Under the pieces are notes generated by a model that ran no database searches, had not been told where the DNA came from, and saw only the letters and a program-made list of their open reading frames with translations. Source: Leifsonia aquatica H1aii (lineage in GTDB: Bacteria; Actinomycetota; Actinomycetes; Actinomycetales; Microbacteriaceae). From it: a stretch of 64,000 bases of DNA. The position numbers and the translations under genes were made by a program. This document shows positions 26,409 through 33,742 of the stretch, piece by piece; positions within the stretch are counted from its first letter, which is position 1; each line of letters opens with the position of its first letter. The stretch lies in assembly GCF_000633535.1 (NCBI RefSeq), contig NZ_AYMR01000009.1, positions 574,458 to 638,457 on the forward strand, written 5' to 3'.

Positions 26409-27122
26409 TCAGACCGGCTGGCCCAAGCGCGTGGTCGGTGCGGTGTCCGAGCTCTCGCCGGAGCCGGCGGGAGTGGTCAGGATGCCGAGCGGGCCGCTGT
26501 CGGCGACCGGTCGCTCCGTCGCTGCCGGAGCGGCGGCCGCGGAGCCGGCAGGGGCCGCGTACTGGTCGTGGTGCTGCTGGGCGACCCAGGCGTCCTGCTG
26601 CTGGATCAGGCTGCGGTCGGTGTCGGTGTTCTCGAACCGCCAGCGCTCGAGGTCGCTCTGGAAGATCTTGCGGGCGCGGCCCGGCTTGTTCTGCCACTCG
26701 ATGAGGCGGTCGCGGAACTCCGCCACCGCCGGGTCGAGTTGGTAGCCGAAGGTGGCCGATGCCCGCTTCATCTCGGCGAGCTGGTGGCCGGCCCAATTGG
26801 CGGCGACCCCGGAGCCCTTGATGGGCAGCAGGCGCACCAGGATGTCGGCCTGACCGACGGCGCGGTCCGAGAGGACCTGCTCAGCCGGGGTGAGGGAGTT
26901 CCAGACGGAGGCCTCGGTCGCGGCATCGACGAGCGCCGCGATCGCGGAGGCCTTCTGCTGGCGGTCGGTGCGCGACAGCAGGCCCCGCAGGGCGCCGCGC
27001 GCGATCCACGCCGCGAGGAGGCCGGACACGATGACGGCGACGGCGAGGACCGCGCCAGAGAAGATCACCGGGCGCGTGGCCGGTGCGAGGAGCCAATCGA
27101 CGAAGTCATTCCACCACTGCAT
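26409..27122 (-). CDS. Membrane-anchored hypothetical protein
   Basis: 237 residues. A hydrophobic helix spans about 18-42 (FSGAVLAVAVIVSGLLAAWIA). A cytoplasmic helical region follows (AIAALVDAATEASVWNSLTPAEQ, LAEMKRASATFGYQLDPAVAEFRDRLIEW) and an Ala/Pro-rich tail. I recognise no enzyme motif. Similar single-pass proteins are annotated only as hypothetical in related genomes. It is the last gene before the disrupted SSB gene. Confidence 0.7.
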   Translation of the reverse strand: MQWWNDFVDWLLAPATRPVIFSGAVLAVAVIVSGLLAAWIARGALRGLLSRTDRQQKASAIAALVDAATEASVWNSLTPAEQVLSDRAVGQADILVRLLPIKGSGVAANWAGHQLAEMKRASATFGYQLDPAVAEFRDRLIEWQNKPGRARKIFQSDLERWRFENTDTDRSLIQQQDAWVAQQHHDQYAAPAGSAAAAPAATERPVADSGPLGILTTPAGSGESSDTAPTTRLGQPV

Positions 27123-27337
27123 GCGCCGATGGTAACCGCGGGGGCGGCGTGCGGAGCGCAGCCGCCGCGCTGTGTCGCACATCCGCACGTGGGCCGACCT
27201 GTGATGCACACGGATCCCTCCCCAGGGCGGCGAACCGGGCCGGCGTGCACAGATCCGGAGACGCGGCCGCGCCACGGCGGGTGGGCGACCAGGCTGGACG
27301 TGCGGACCGCATCCGGCGGACGCGGGGAGGAGTAGGG

Positions 27338-27421
27338 ATGGAAGCGACCGTCACAGTGCGGGGGATCGTCGCCGGACGACCGCGGCACGTGGTCACCGCG
27401 GAGGGCACGGTGGTGTTGTGA
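27338..27421 (+). pseudogene. 5' fragment of SSB-family gene split by the mobile element
   Basis: Starts after a GGAGGAG ribosome-binding site. It encodes METTVTV-like OB-fold sequence (first residues MEATVTVRGIVAGRPRHVVT), then AEGTV, and meets a stop inside the element after 27 codons. The remainder of the gene, starting TSFRLLAAT, continues in the right frame at 43,854. Joining the pieces at the shared GGTG gives a protein of about 123 residues, the size of small actinobacterial SSB paralogues. In this chromosome the gene is broken while the element is integrated. Confidence 0.8.
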
Positions 27422-27430
27422 CTACTATTT
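27400..27430. other. attL junction
   Basis: Left boundary of the element. Chromosomal SSB coding sequence ends at about 27,412 in ...GGCACGGTG, after which the sequence turns AT-richer and leads into the integrase gene. The bases CGGTG are shared with the right junction at 43,849-43,853 and are the candidate crossover core; a short core is normal for serine integrases. Confidence 0.65.
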
Positions 27431-27434
27431 CGCC

Positions 27435-28817
27435 ATGAGCAGTGCAGCGATCTACGCGAGACAGTCTCTTGACCGGTCCGGTGAGGGGACTGCCGTCTCA
27501 CGTCAGCTCGATGATTGCCGATTCTTGGCTCAGCGGAATCAGCTCACGGTCGTTCGAGAGTACGTCGACAATGACGTCTCGGCCACGAAAGGTGTTAGGC
27601 CTGAGTTTCAGCGATTGATGCGGTCGATCCGTGATGGCGAGATTGACACCGTCATTGTGTGGCATGTCGATCGTCTGTATCGGCGGTTGCGGGACCTAGT
27701 CGAGCTTGTGGAGCTTGCCGAGAAGAATTCCGTGAAGATCCTGACGGTACGTGCCGGGACAATCGATCTGGGAAGTCCGGCTGGGCGGATGATGGCGCAG
27801 ATGTTGGGCGCTGCGGCCCGGTATGAGGTCGAGCAGAAGGGCGCGCGTCAGGTCGCTGCAAACGTACAGCGAGCTAACCGCGGCGAATGGCAGTTTTCGA
27901 CCAGACCGTACGGCTATGAGCGTGCGGGAGGTGAGATTCGTATCGTGCCCGAGGAGGCCGCTGTGATCCGTGAAGCGGTTGGCCGCTACGTCGCGGGGGA
28001 GTCTTGGTACGGAATTGCCGCCGACTTCAAGAAGCGCGGGATTCTCGCGAACAATGGAAAGCCGTTCAGCTACCAGAACCTACGGTTAAGGATGACTAAG
28101 CCTGCGCTGGCCGGCATTCGTACCTATCGGGGTGAGGTGGCCTCTGAGCAGGGCATCTGGGAGCCGATCATCGATCGCGAGACGTGGGAGCGGCTTCAAT
28201 CGTCGATTGCGAGCAGGAGCCAGACGCAGGACTGGTCGCGCGCTGTCAAGTATCTGGGCACGAACGTTTACCGGTGTGGCAAGTGTGGCGGTCGCATTCG
28301 GGTGGTCCGCGACTACAACCACGGGCGGGCATCGCATCCCCCGGTTTACGTGTGCGAGAACCATGATCTGCGACGCAACCTGGCAAAGGTTGATGAACTG
28401 GTTGAATCGGTGGTCGTTGATCGCCTCAGCAGCCCTGACGCTCGCCGCCTGTTGACGCCTAGCGAGGATGCGGCAGCGCTCGCGTCCGAGTCGCGAGATA
28501 TTCGACAGCGCATTGACGGACTTGCGGAGCTCTACGCGGAGGGTGTGCTGACCTCGGTGGGAGTGAGGACGCAGCGGGAGAAGTTGAATCGGCGGCTTGA
28601 GGAGTTGCAGGCGCGGTTGAGTGCGATGCAGGGCGGGTCGTTACTTGGCGAGCTTGTCGGTGCGGCTGACGTAGAGGACTTTTGGCGCCACCACGTTTCT
28701 ATTCAGAACAAGCGACGTGTTGTTGCTGCTCTGTTGGATGTGGTTTTGATGCCGACTAAGCGTGGTGGGGCTAACGCCTTCCGCCCGGAGGACGTCCATA
28801 TTTCGTGGAAGTCCTGA
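27435..28817 (+). CDS. int: Large serine recombinase, element integrase
   Basis: 460 residues. The resolvase-type catalytic domain opens IYARQSLDRSGE with the nucleophile at Ser11; the recombinase DNA-binding domain spans about 155-260 (FSTRPYGYERAGGE, GIAADFKKRGILANNGKPFSY). A zinc ribbon (Cys281, Cys284, Cys307) and a coiled coil (about 350-405) follow, as in phage integrases of the phiC31/TP901 type. The ATG is about 20 bp inside attL, the usual position. It should integrate the element into the SSB gene and, with a directionality factor, excise it. Confidence 0.96.
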   Translation: MSSAAIYARQSLDRSGEGTAVSRQLDDCRFLAQRNQLTVVREYVDNDVSATKGVRPEFQRLMRSIRDGEIDTVIVWHVDRLYRRLRDLVELVELAEKNSVKILTVRAGTIDLGSPAGRMMAQMLGAAARYEVEQKGARQVAANVQRANRGEWQFSTRPYGYERAGGEIRIVPEEAAVIREAVGRYVAGESWYGIAADFKKRGILANNGKPFSYQNLRLRMTKPALAGIRTYRGEVASEQGIWEPIIDRETWERLQSSIASRSQTQDWSRAVKYLGTNVYRCGKCGGRIRVVRDYNHGRASHPPVYVCENHDLRRNLAKVDELVESVVVDRLSSPDARRLLTPSEDAAALASESRDIRQRIDGLAELYAEGVLTSVGVRTQREKLNRRLEELQARLSAMQGGSLLGELVGAADVEDFWRHHVSIQNKRRVVAALLDVVLMPTKRGGANAFRPEDVHISWKS

Positions 28818-28881
28818 AGTTGGTCCCGTCGCCGGGTCAACGGGACGGGACCAGATCAACGCCAAGGTAAGGACAAGGAAT

Positions 28882-29283
28882 ATGAACTCCAAGAAGGCTA
28901 CCCGACCCGCTGCCGCCGACATCCGCGAAGACTCGGATCTCGATGCCCACCTCGCGACGATGCGCAGGGAGTACGCGGCCGCTAAGTCCACTCCCTGCGA
29001 CTTCCCCGGATGCGACGGCAGCTACCACGAGCCGGGTGTAGACCCGGCCGAGTGGGCGCATCACACTGGCGACGTCGAGTTCGACAGTGGAGAGATCGTA
29101 ATCGACATCGTACGAAATGGCTCGGCCGCTCCCCTCGGACAGGTCTGGCTCGCAGGCAACTACGAAGACCTCACACCGGAGTCGCTCCGTGCCTTGGCGG
29201 CAGTGTACGAGGGCCTTCCCGCGCTGATGCGGGAGCAGGCTGAGCGTCTTGAGCAGATCATTCGCGAGGTAGTGGCACGCTGA
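28882..29283 (+). CDS. Hypothetical element protein
   Basis: 133 residues from the ATG at 28882, preceded by AAGGA. It is acidic, with a small Cys-containing patch (PCDFPGCDGSYHEPG) that could bind a metal, then VEFDSGEIVIDIVRNG and a C-terminal helix (EGLPALMREQAERLEQIIREVV). No family is recognised. It follows the integrase by 64 bp in the same direction and could be cotranscribed with it; a role as directionality factor is possible from position only. Confidence 0.65.
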   Translation: MNSKKATRPAAADIREDSDLDAHLATMRREYAAAKSTPCDFPGCDGSYHEPGVDPAEWAHHTGDVEFDSGEIVIDIVRNGSAAPLGQVWLAGNYEDLTPESLRALAAVYEGLPALMREQAERLEQIIREVVAR

Positions 29284-29323
29284 TTATGCCGACCGTCCCC
29301 ATGTTGCTGCGACACGAGACGGT

Positions 29324-29434
29324 CACACCCACGGTGCAGGTGTTCGGATCGGAACACCTGCACCGTCGGTGCGTTCAATCGTGTCGTTCCTCGTACGTGC
29401 CCGAAGTGCGACACACCCACGGTGCAGGTGTCGG
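29324..29434. repeat. Three copies of a 15-bp motif (two direct, one inverted)
   Basis: The motif CCACGGTGCAGGTGT occurs at 29329-29343 and 29417-29431, with an inverted copy at 29353-29366. The first and inverted copies form a perfect 15-bp stem (29331-29345 with 29352-29366, 6-base loop). The array lies just upstream of a promoter-like TAGAAT and a terminator. It is probably an operator array for an element regulator or an iteron set. Confidence 0.6.
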
Positions 29435-29469
29435 TGGGAGGCCGTAGAATGGCATCGCTCGGCATTAGT

Positions 29470-29496
29470 GCGCCCACAACGCGTGGGCGCTTTTTC
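29470..29496 (+). terminator. Rho-independent terminator T1
   Basis: Stem GCGCCCAC/GTGGGCGC, 5-base loop, T5 tail. A near-identical hairpin follows 92 bp later. TAGAAT, 22 bp before the shared AGTGCGCCCAC block, could be a -10 box for a very short RNA. Confidence 0.85.
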
Positions 29497-29561
29497 TAAG
29501 TCGACACGCCGACGCGCGAATGTCGGCGGCGCCTGCTAGATTGATAACACGCAGTACAAGT

Positions 29562-29592
29562 GCGCCCACAGTTCGTGGGCGCTTTTTCTTTT
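29562..29592 (+). terminator. Rho-independent terminator T2
   Basis: Stem GCGCCCAC/GTGGGCGC with a 5-base loop followed by TTTTTCTTTT. It shares AGTGCGCCCACA and the tail with T1, and has TAGATT at the same 22-bp distance as TAGAAT in T1. Confidence 0.88.
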
Positions 29593-29658
29593 AGCCCTCA
29601 TAATGACAGGGTGCGACTCCGCCGAACTTTGCGGAACTTGACGTCCTGTTGACCACCT

Positions 29659-29688
29659 AGCCCCGGAGCACACCGCCCCGGGGCTTTT
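29659..29688 (+). terminator. Rho-independent terminator T3
   Basis: Stem AGCCCCGG/CCGGGGCT with an 11-base loop and T4. It is the third of four terminator-like hairpins between the integrase block and the rest of the element. Confidence 0.75.
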
Positions 29689-29695
29689 CGCATTT

Positions 29696-29729
29696 AAAGG
29701 CGTCATCTGGCTGAGCAGATGACGCCTTT
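29696..29729. terminator. Stem-loop terminator T4 before the excisionase-like gene
   Basis: Perfect 13-bp stem AAAGGCGTCATCT/AGATGACGCCTTT with an 8-base loop, flanked by A and T runs, so it could work on both strands. It lies 19 bp upstream of the excisionase-like start. Confidence 0.75.
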
Positions 29730-29748
29730 CGTGTTTAAGGAGGCAGGA

Positions 29749-29937
29749 GTGTTTGACCACAGTTGGGGAACGATCGCTGACGCGGCGGTCATGCGCGACG
29801 TGAGTACCCGCACGATCAGGCGGTACATCGACGCTGGGCTGATCGAGGCAGTCAGGTTTGGGCCACGCCTAATTCGCGTCAACCTACAGAGTCTCGATAA
29901 CGCCAATTCGCCGGTCGAGAAGGGGTCAGCAGCATGA
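29749..29937 (+). CDS. Excisionase-like helix-turn-helix protein
   Basis: 62 residues from the GTG at 29749, placed by a strong AAGGAGG. The core SWGTIADAAVMRDVSTRTIRRYIDAGLIEAVRFGPRLIRVNLQSLDN is a MerR-type winged helix as in the helix_turn_helix_17 excisionase family. It could be the recombination directionality factor or a small regulator. Its stop overlaps the next start (ATGA), beginning an operon of short genes. A longer reading from 29719 would include the terminator stem and is unlikely. Confidence 0.8.
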   Translation: MFDHSWGTIADAAVMRDVSTRTIRRYIDAGLIEAVRFGPRLIRVNLQSLDNANSPVEKGSAA

Positions 29938-30038
29938 TCCGTGTGCAGATGCCGAAACCGCCTGAGTTCACTGATGCGCAGCGTGATGTGATCCGCGCCG
30001 CATTCGGCGGCTTTGGGCCTGTGAGGCCGCCCCGGTGA
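29934..30038 (+). CDS. Small element protein (34 aa)
   Basis: A very short frame with ATGA overlap to the excisionase-like gene and GTGA overlap to the next. It encodes MIRVQMPKPPEFTDAQRDVI followed by RAAFGGFGPVRPPR, an amphipathic helix framed by prolines. Tight coupling on both sides supports translation. Function unknown. Confidence 0.5.
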   Translation: MIRVQMPKPPEFTDAQRDVIRAAFGGFGPVRPPR

Positions 30039-30541
30039 CACGCTGGGCTGACGGTCCAGGGAAGGGGTTTGACAGCGATTCAACCTTGGTTGACGCGCAC
30101 CGGCCCCCACCAACTTACGGCGACCCGACCGGCGAACAAGCCGCGGCGTTGCTGCCGTGGGAGGTCACCTTTGCCTCAAAGTACGCGAGTAGCCGCCATC
30201 TCATCCCGCGAGTGATCTACATGTCTGAGGACACCAAATGCGTCCTCGAGGCAATCGCATTCACAGAAGGCCGCTCCAGGAGGAAGCGCAGGTGGTTGCC
30301 AACGTTTCACTGCGCCATCGGATGGGAGGAAGCATCAGTGGCAAAACGGGCAGACGGTATCTCGATCGTCGTGTCGGCTGCCGCTATGTTGGCGGCGCTT
30401 GCCCACTGGTGCGTCGTGGCTGATGCGTCCTGGGAAAGGGCTCCCGGTGAAGATCATCCCCAGACGGCTCGCCTGAACAAAGCGGCAATCGAACGCTGGC
30501 AAGAAATTGAGCATCAGAACGAAACAAAGGCCCGGCGCTAG
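30035..30541 (+). CDS. Hypothetical element protein
   Basis: 168 residues with a GTG start coupled to the preceding small gene. It opens TRWADGPGKGFDSDSTL and contains a possible DNA- or RNA-binding basic patch (EGRSRRKRRW), a hydrophobic helix (GISIVVSAAAMLAALAHWCVV) and a polar C-terminal helix. No known domain is recognised. A terminator-like stem overlaps its stop codon. It may act in early control before the ATPase gene. Confidence 0.6.
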   Translation: MTRWADGPGKGFDSDSTLVDAHRPPPTYGDPTGEQAAALLPWEVTFASKYASSRHLIPRVIYMSEDTKCVLEAIAFTEGRSRRKRRWLPTFHCAIGWEEASVAKRADGISIVVSAAAMLAALAHWCVVADASWERAPGEDHPQTARLNKAAIERWQEIEHQNETKARR

Positions 30542-30563
30542 ACGGGAATCTCTGCCGGGCCTT
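30527..30563. terminator. Stem-loop terminator at end of the early operon
   Basis: AAGGCCCGGC and GCCGGGCCTT form a 10-bp stem around a 17-base loop, overlapping the stop codon of the preceding gene. Confidence 0.65.
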
Positions 30564-30632
30564 CCAAAAACTCCGCGTGGGAGCTTTGACCTGATTCTAT
30601 TCTAGGTCAGATCCGTGTCTCCTGCTTCACTC

Positions 30633-30654
30633 AGACCGCTCTCCGGAGCGGTCT
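30633..30654. repeat. Inverted repeat upstream of the ATPase gene
   Basis: AGACCGCTC/GAGCGGTCT, a 9-bp perfect stem with a 4-base loop, 70 bp upstream of the ATPase start. It could be an operator or attenuator of the replication gene. Confidence 0.4.
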
Positions 30655-30723
30655 CTCGCGTTAATGCGACTGAGAGAGAGAAGTACATCACTTGGTTGAA
30701 ATCAACCGCCTCGGAGCGGCCAG

Positions 30724-31833
30724 ATGATGGTCCCCGATGATTTGCGAGAATTTGACCCACTGACCGACATGCACGCCCGCGAGAAGGAGGAAGAGCGGGC
30801 GCGCCGCGTTGATGTAATGGCTGAAGAGATTCGATTGAGGAGGGCCGCTCAGCGTCGGGCGGACGAGCTGGAACCGGCGTCGCCCCTCAACGTACTCACG
30901 CGGCGAGACGTTGCCCGTATGACGCCACCACAGCCGATTGTGCCGGGCCTCATCTACACGGAAACTATCGCCACTATTGCTGCAACCGGAGGACTCGGCA
31001 AATCAGCGCTCATGATCGATGTGGCTGCGTGCGCGGCCACCGGTTTGCCATTCCTAGGGCGTGAGGTGCGACAGGGCCGAACGCTCTTCATCGCTGGGGA
31101 AGGCATCGCCGCGATGGAGCAGCGTTTGCGGGCATGGGAAATGGCTCGCGGGGTTACCTACGGCACCGTGACTGGCGTCGATTTTCTAAGTGGCGTCAGT
31201 CTCAACGCTGCAACCCTTCAGAGCCTCGGCCGGCTTCAGCGGGAGCAGCGGTATCAAATGATCGTCGTCGACACGGTTGCAGCCAACGTTCCCCTGAAGA
31301 ACGAGAACGACAACACCGAAGTCTCCGCGTTCATCAAAGCTTTCCGCAAGGAGGTTCAGTCGGCACCACAGGCGACCGGCGTTCTTCTTCACCACGTCAC
31401 GGAGAACGTTGACAGTCGCGGGCGCAAGTCGACTAAGTCGCGGGGCGCTAGCGCATTCCGCAACGACAGCGACTCACTGGTCATGATGCTCGGCAGCTCA
31501 GATGAGTTCGTAATCACGACTGCGACGTCCAAGGGTGGAAAGCAGCGCGACGCCGCCTCGATCACCATCCCGGGGCTCTGTCTCCGTACGTCCGGTCCTC
31601 ACGTCGTGCTCACTGAAATGACAAAGCAGGAGCAGGTTGATCACGACGCGGAGGTGCACCGTCTCGTGCAACTGATGGTTCCAGGCAACGGCTACACAAG
31701 TACCGAGCTTCAGGGCAAGTGGGGCCTCTCATCGAACAAGGGGCGATACCAGGCATTGAGGACCGTGGCTCTGGATCTGGGCCTGATCACGAAGGGAGAC
31801 AGCATACGTGACCCGTACATCCGTATCAAATGA
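30724..31833 (+). CDS. RepA-like AAA ATPase/helicase
   Basis: 369 residues. Walker A ATGGLGKS lies at 87-94 and Walker B MIVVD at 179-183; LLHHVTENVD and KSRGASAFRNDSDSLVMM are typical of the RepA/RSF1010-type hexameric helicases (AAA_25) found in phages and plasmids. The C-terminus is a winged-helix-like region (YTSTELQGKWGLSSNKGRYQALR). It should unwind the element's replication origin; no primase is encoded, so host or helper enzymes must supply it. A structured 72-bp repeat, a candidate origin, begins at its stop codon. Confidence 0.88.
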   Translation: MMVPDDLREFDPLTDMHAREKEEERARRVDVMAEEIRLRRAAQRRADELEPASPLNVLTRRDVARMTPPQPIVPGLIYTETIATIAATGGLGKSALMIDVAACAATGLPFLGREVRQGRTLFIAGEGIAAMEQRLRAWEMARGVTYGTVTGVDFLSGVSLNAATLQSLGRLQREQRYQMIVVDTVAANVPLKNENDNTEVSAFIKAFRKEVQSAPQATGVLLHHVTENVDSRGRKSTKSRGASAFRNDSDSLVMMLGSSDEFVITTATSKGGKQRDAASITIPGLCLRTSGPHVVLTEMTKQEQVDHDAEVHRLVQLMVPGNGYTSTELQGKWGLSSNKGRYQALRTVALDLGLITKGDSIRDPYIRIK

Positions 31834-31903
31834 ACGGTCGTGGGAAACGGTCTCCCCTAAGAGGGGGAATGACCGCCACGACCATTTGAGTGCACGACCG
31901 TTC
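31832..31903. repeat. 72-bp structured repeat, copy A (candidate origin or packaging site)
   Basis: Contains five copies of a CGGTC/GACCG core (GAACGGTCGTGG, AACGGTCT, TGACCGCC, CACGACCATT, CACGACCGTTC) arranged around a central hairpin (CCCCT...GGGGG). It aligns without gaps to 43,326-43,397, matching at 57 of 72 positions. Differences in the stem are paired, which keeps the hairpin. It lies between the helicase gene and the terminase-small-subunit operon. Confidence 0.75.
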
Positions 31904-31916
31904 ATGGAGGTGCATC

Positions 31917-32195
31917 GTGGTTGATTTCGAATCGCTCACACCGGACGAAGCCGTCATCTGGGCTGCCGGATATACCGCGGCACTGGAGGACCACCGACCG
32001 CATTGGGAACGCATTGCGGTCGACTCTGCAGCGCAGGCCCGCCAGCTCGTGCAAGCCGAAGCAGATGCCGCCCGGTATTACCACGCAGCATTCTGCGGTT
32101 GCGAAAAGGCCACCGTGGCCGCCGTTGTGCGGGGGATTGATACACGACAGAACCGCGACGCCTGGCGCGCCAAATATGGAATGGACGCAGCATGA
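31917..32195 (+). CDS. Hypothetical element protein
   Basis: 92 residues from the GTG at 31917 (GGAGG 6 bp upstream). It is mostly helical: FESLTPDEAVIWAAGYTAALEDHR, VDSAAQARQLVQAEADAARYY. No family is recognised. It starts right after repeat copy A and overlaps the next gene by 4 bp, so it opens the operon that holds the small terminase gene. Confidence 0.65.
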   Translation: MVDFESLTPDEAVIWAAGYTAALEDHRPHWERIAVDSAAQARQLVQAEADAARYYHAAFCGCEKATVAAVVRGIDTRQNRDAWRAKYGMDAA

Positions 32196-32488
32196 TCGAC
32201 GACTTCGGACCCGGAGCCATGGACAACCTCTTGCAGATGGTCGATGGCCAGATCGCCAATGCGATCGCAGACCCGCAGTGCCCCGCAATGCTCGAGATCT
32301 ACGCGCAAGCGAAGCCGGCCGGCAACGCTGAGGACATTTTGCTTTTCGCGGCCATGCACTTCGTGCGCGAGTACGCGAAGCTCGCCGTGCTGCATTTCGG
32401 CAGCCGTGAAAAGGCGCTGGAGGTCTTCAACACCCGCACCACGCTGTCGACGCTGAGGCGGATCGAGGAGGAGGGCGATTCCCTGTGA
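32192..32488 (+). CDS. Hypothetical element protein
   Basis: 98 residues, acidic and helical (GAMDNLLQMVDGQIANAIADP, AEDILLFAAMHFVREYAKLAVLHFGSREKALEVFN). It overlaps both neighbours by 4 bp. No domain is recognised. Placed directly before the terminase small subunit-like gene, it might belong to packaging or its control, but this is position only. Confidence 0.65.
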   Translation: MIDDFGPGAMDNLLQMVDGQIANAIADPQCPAMLEIYAQAKPAGNAEDILLFAAMHFVREYAKLAVLHFGSREKALEVFNTRTTLSTLRRIEEEGDSL

Positions 32489-32955
32489 ACCCGCTCCCGG
32501 AGAAGAAGGACTGGCAGCGACCTCCGTTCGAACCAGGAAATAAGCTTGCGCAGACCCACGGCGCGTTCACGCCCTCAGTCATTGAGCCGTTGGCGGCCGA
32601 ACTACGCGAAACGATCCTGACCGACCCCGACTCGGCATACCTCCAATCGCCGCGCTTCGCCAAGCGTTTGCTGTCGTACTGCCAGACCGAGGCTCGTGTG
32701 ATGCGCATTGAGTCGTGGGTCGGTGGCATGACGGACGAGGAGGCGGCCCGCAGCGATAAGGGTCAGACGAGCCCGCTCGAGTTGCTGCGCAAATGGAAGA
32801 CCACAGCGGCGAACGAGGCGAACAAGTTGGGACTGGATCCCGTCTCGTGGGCGCGCATCCGCAAGGACTATGCGGTGACCCGGCACCACGACGCCGCGAC
32901 GTTCTTGACCGCCCAGAGGCTGCGGGCGGAAGGGGTGACCGAGGGTGATGAATGA
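32485..32955 (+). CDS. Phage terminase small subunit-like protein
   Basis: 156 residues, GTG start coupled to the previous gene. The opening PPFEPGNKLAQTHGAFTPSV, the following helix EPLAAELRETIL and the middle/end segment (LLRKWKTTAANEANKLGLDPVSWARIRK) match the pattern of small terminase subunits of actinophages. Such subunits recognise the packaging site and bring DNA to the large subunit. No large subunit gene is present in the element, which is exactly the arrangement of satellites that redirect a helper's packaging motor. The family call rests on remembered patterns, not on a profile search. Confidence 0.7.
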   Translation: MNPLPEKKDWQRPPFEPGNKLAQTHGAFTPSVIEPLAAELRETILTDPDSAYLQSPRFAKRLLSYCQTEARVMRIESWVGGMTDEEAARSDKGQTSPLELLRKWKTTAANEANKLGLDPVSWARIRKDYAVTRHHDAATFLTAQRLRAEGVTEGDE

Positions 32956-33382
32956 GACGGGAACCCAGGCTGACGCGCGCCGGCTGAGTGTGCTTCTGCG
33001 CCGGGATGGCGTTGTGCTCGTACCGCCTCGCCTCGCGCCGTGGATCCGCTCACTGGCAGTACGTGACGTTGGCGATCTCCGGAGAATCACGAACGGTAGC
33101 GGTAACGACATTCTTGACCTCCTTGACGCCCTGTCCACAGCGCCTCAGCACGTGTCCGTCGACGGACATATCACACTGCCAGAGAGTAAAATTCTATTAG
33201 GTGATGCACCGGGGACAAGCGCCCCAGTTTCCACTCGAGCTGCCGCAGAGCGGATGGGGCTCTCAGAGCGAACGGTCACGCGCATGTTGGTCGCGGATCG
33301 CTTGTTCGGGTGGAAATTGGGGCGCGTCTGGGTCGTCCCGGAGTCATCGATCGAACAATTCTTGAATGGGAAAGGGGCCTGA
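32945..33382 (+). CDS. Helix-turn-helix DNA-binding protein
   Basis: 145 residues. The C-terminal half TRAAAERMGLSERTVTRMLVADRLFGWKLGRVWVVPESSIEQFL is an excisionase-type winged helix (helix_turn_helix_17). The N-terminal half (LLRRDGVVLVPPRLAPWIRSL, ILDLLDALSTAPQ) is unassigned. Starts GTG ATG at 32945/32948 overlap the terminase-like gene. It could be the directionality factor or a late-gene regulator between packaging and tail modules. Confidence 0.75.
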   Translation: MMNETGTQADARRLSVLLRRDGVVLVPPRLAPWIRSLAVRDVGDLRRITNGSGNDILDLLDALSTAPQHVSVDGHITLPESKILLGDAPGTSAPVSTRAAAERMGLSERTVTRMLVADRLFGWKLGRVWVVPESSIEQFLNGKGA

Positions 33383-33742
33383 ATGGCACGCACGAGTATT
33401 GCGGCGACGACGATCGCACCAACAGGGGTGGTGGCCGCGTCGACCTCGATTGATCAGCCGAATGGGATGAAGGTGCCGGCGAATCCGGCCAAGAGCAACA
33501 CGGTACTGCAGGTGACGAACACCGACACCAACCCGCATACGGTCACAGTTCGTGCGAGCGACCGAGTTCTGGGGTTGATCGCGTGGCCGGATCTGACGTT
33601 CTCGGTTCCGGCTTCGTCGACCAGGTGGTTGGGGCCGTTCGAGTCGAATCGCGTGTATCAGGACGACGGCACGGTGTCCGTCGATTTTCAGGTTGGTCAT
33701 AGCGGCACGATCGCCGCATTGCGGATCCCGAGGGTGGCGTAA
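33383..33742 (+). CDS. Phage structural-type beta-sandwich protein
   Basis: 119 residues with alternating hydrophobic strands and many Thr, Val and Asn residues (VVAASTSIDQPNGMKVPAN, VLQVTNTDTNPHTVTVRASD, SVPASSTRWLGPFESNRVYQ). Similar small proteins occur among virion genes of actinophages, sometimes near head decoration or tail genes, and mostly lack an assigned role. It starts right after the HTH gene and leads the presumed structural block. Whether it is a tail tube, tail terminator or decoration protein cannot be told. Confidence 0.6.
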   Translation: MARTSIAATTIAPTGVVAASTSIDQPNGMKVPANPAKSNTVLQVTNTDTNPHTVTVRASDRVLGLIAWPDLTFSVPASSTRWLGPFESNRVYQDDGTVSVDFQVGHSGTIAALRIPRVA

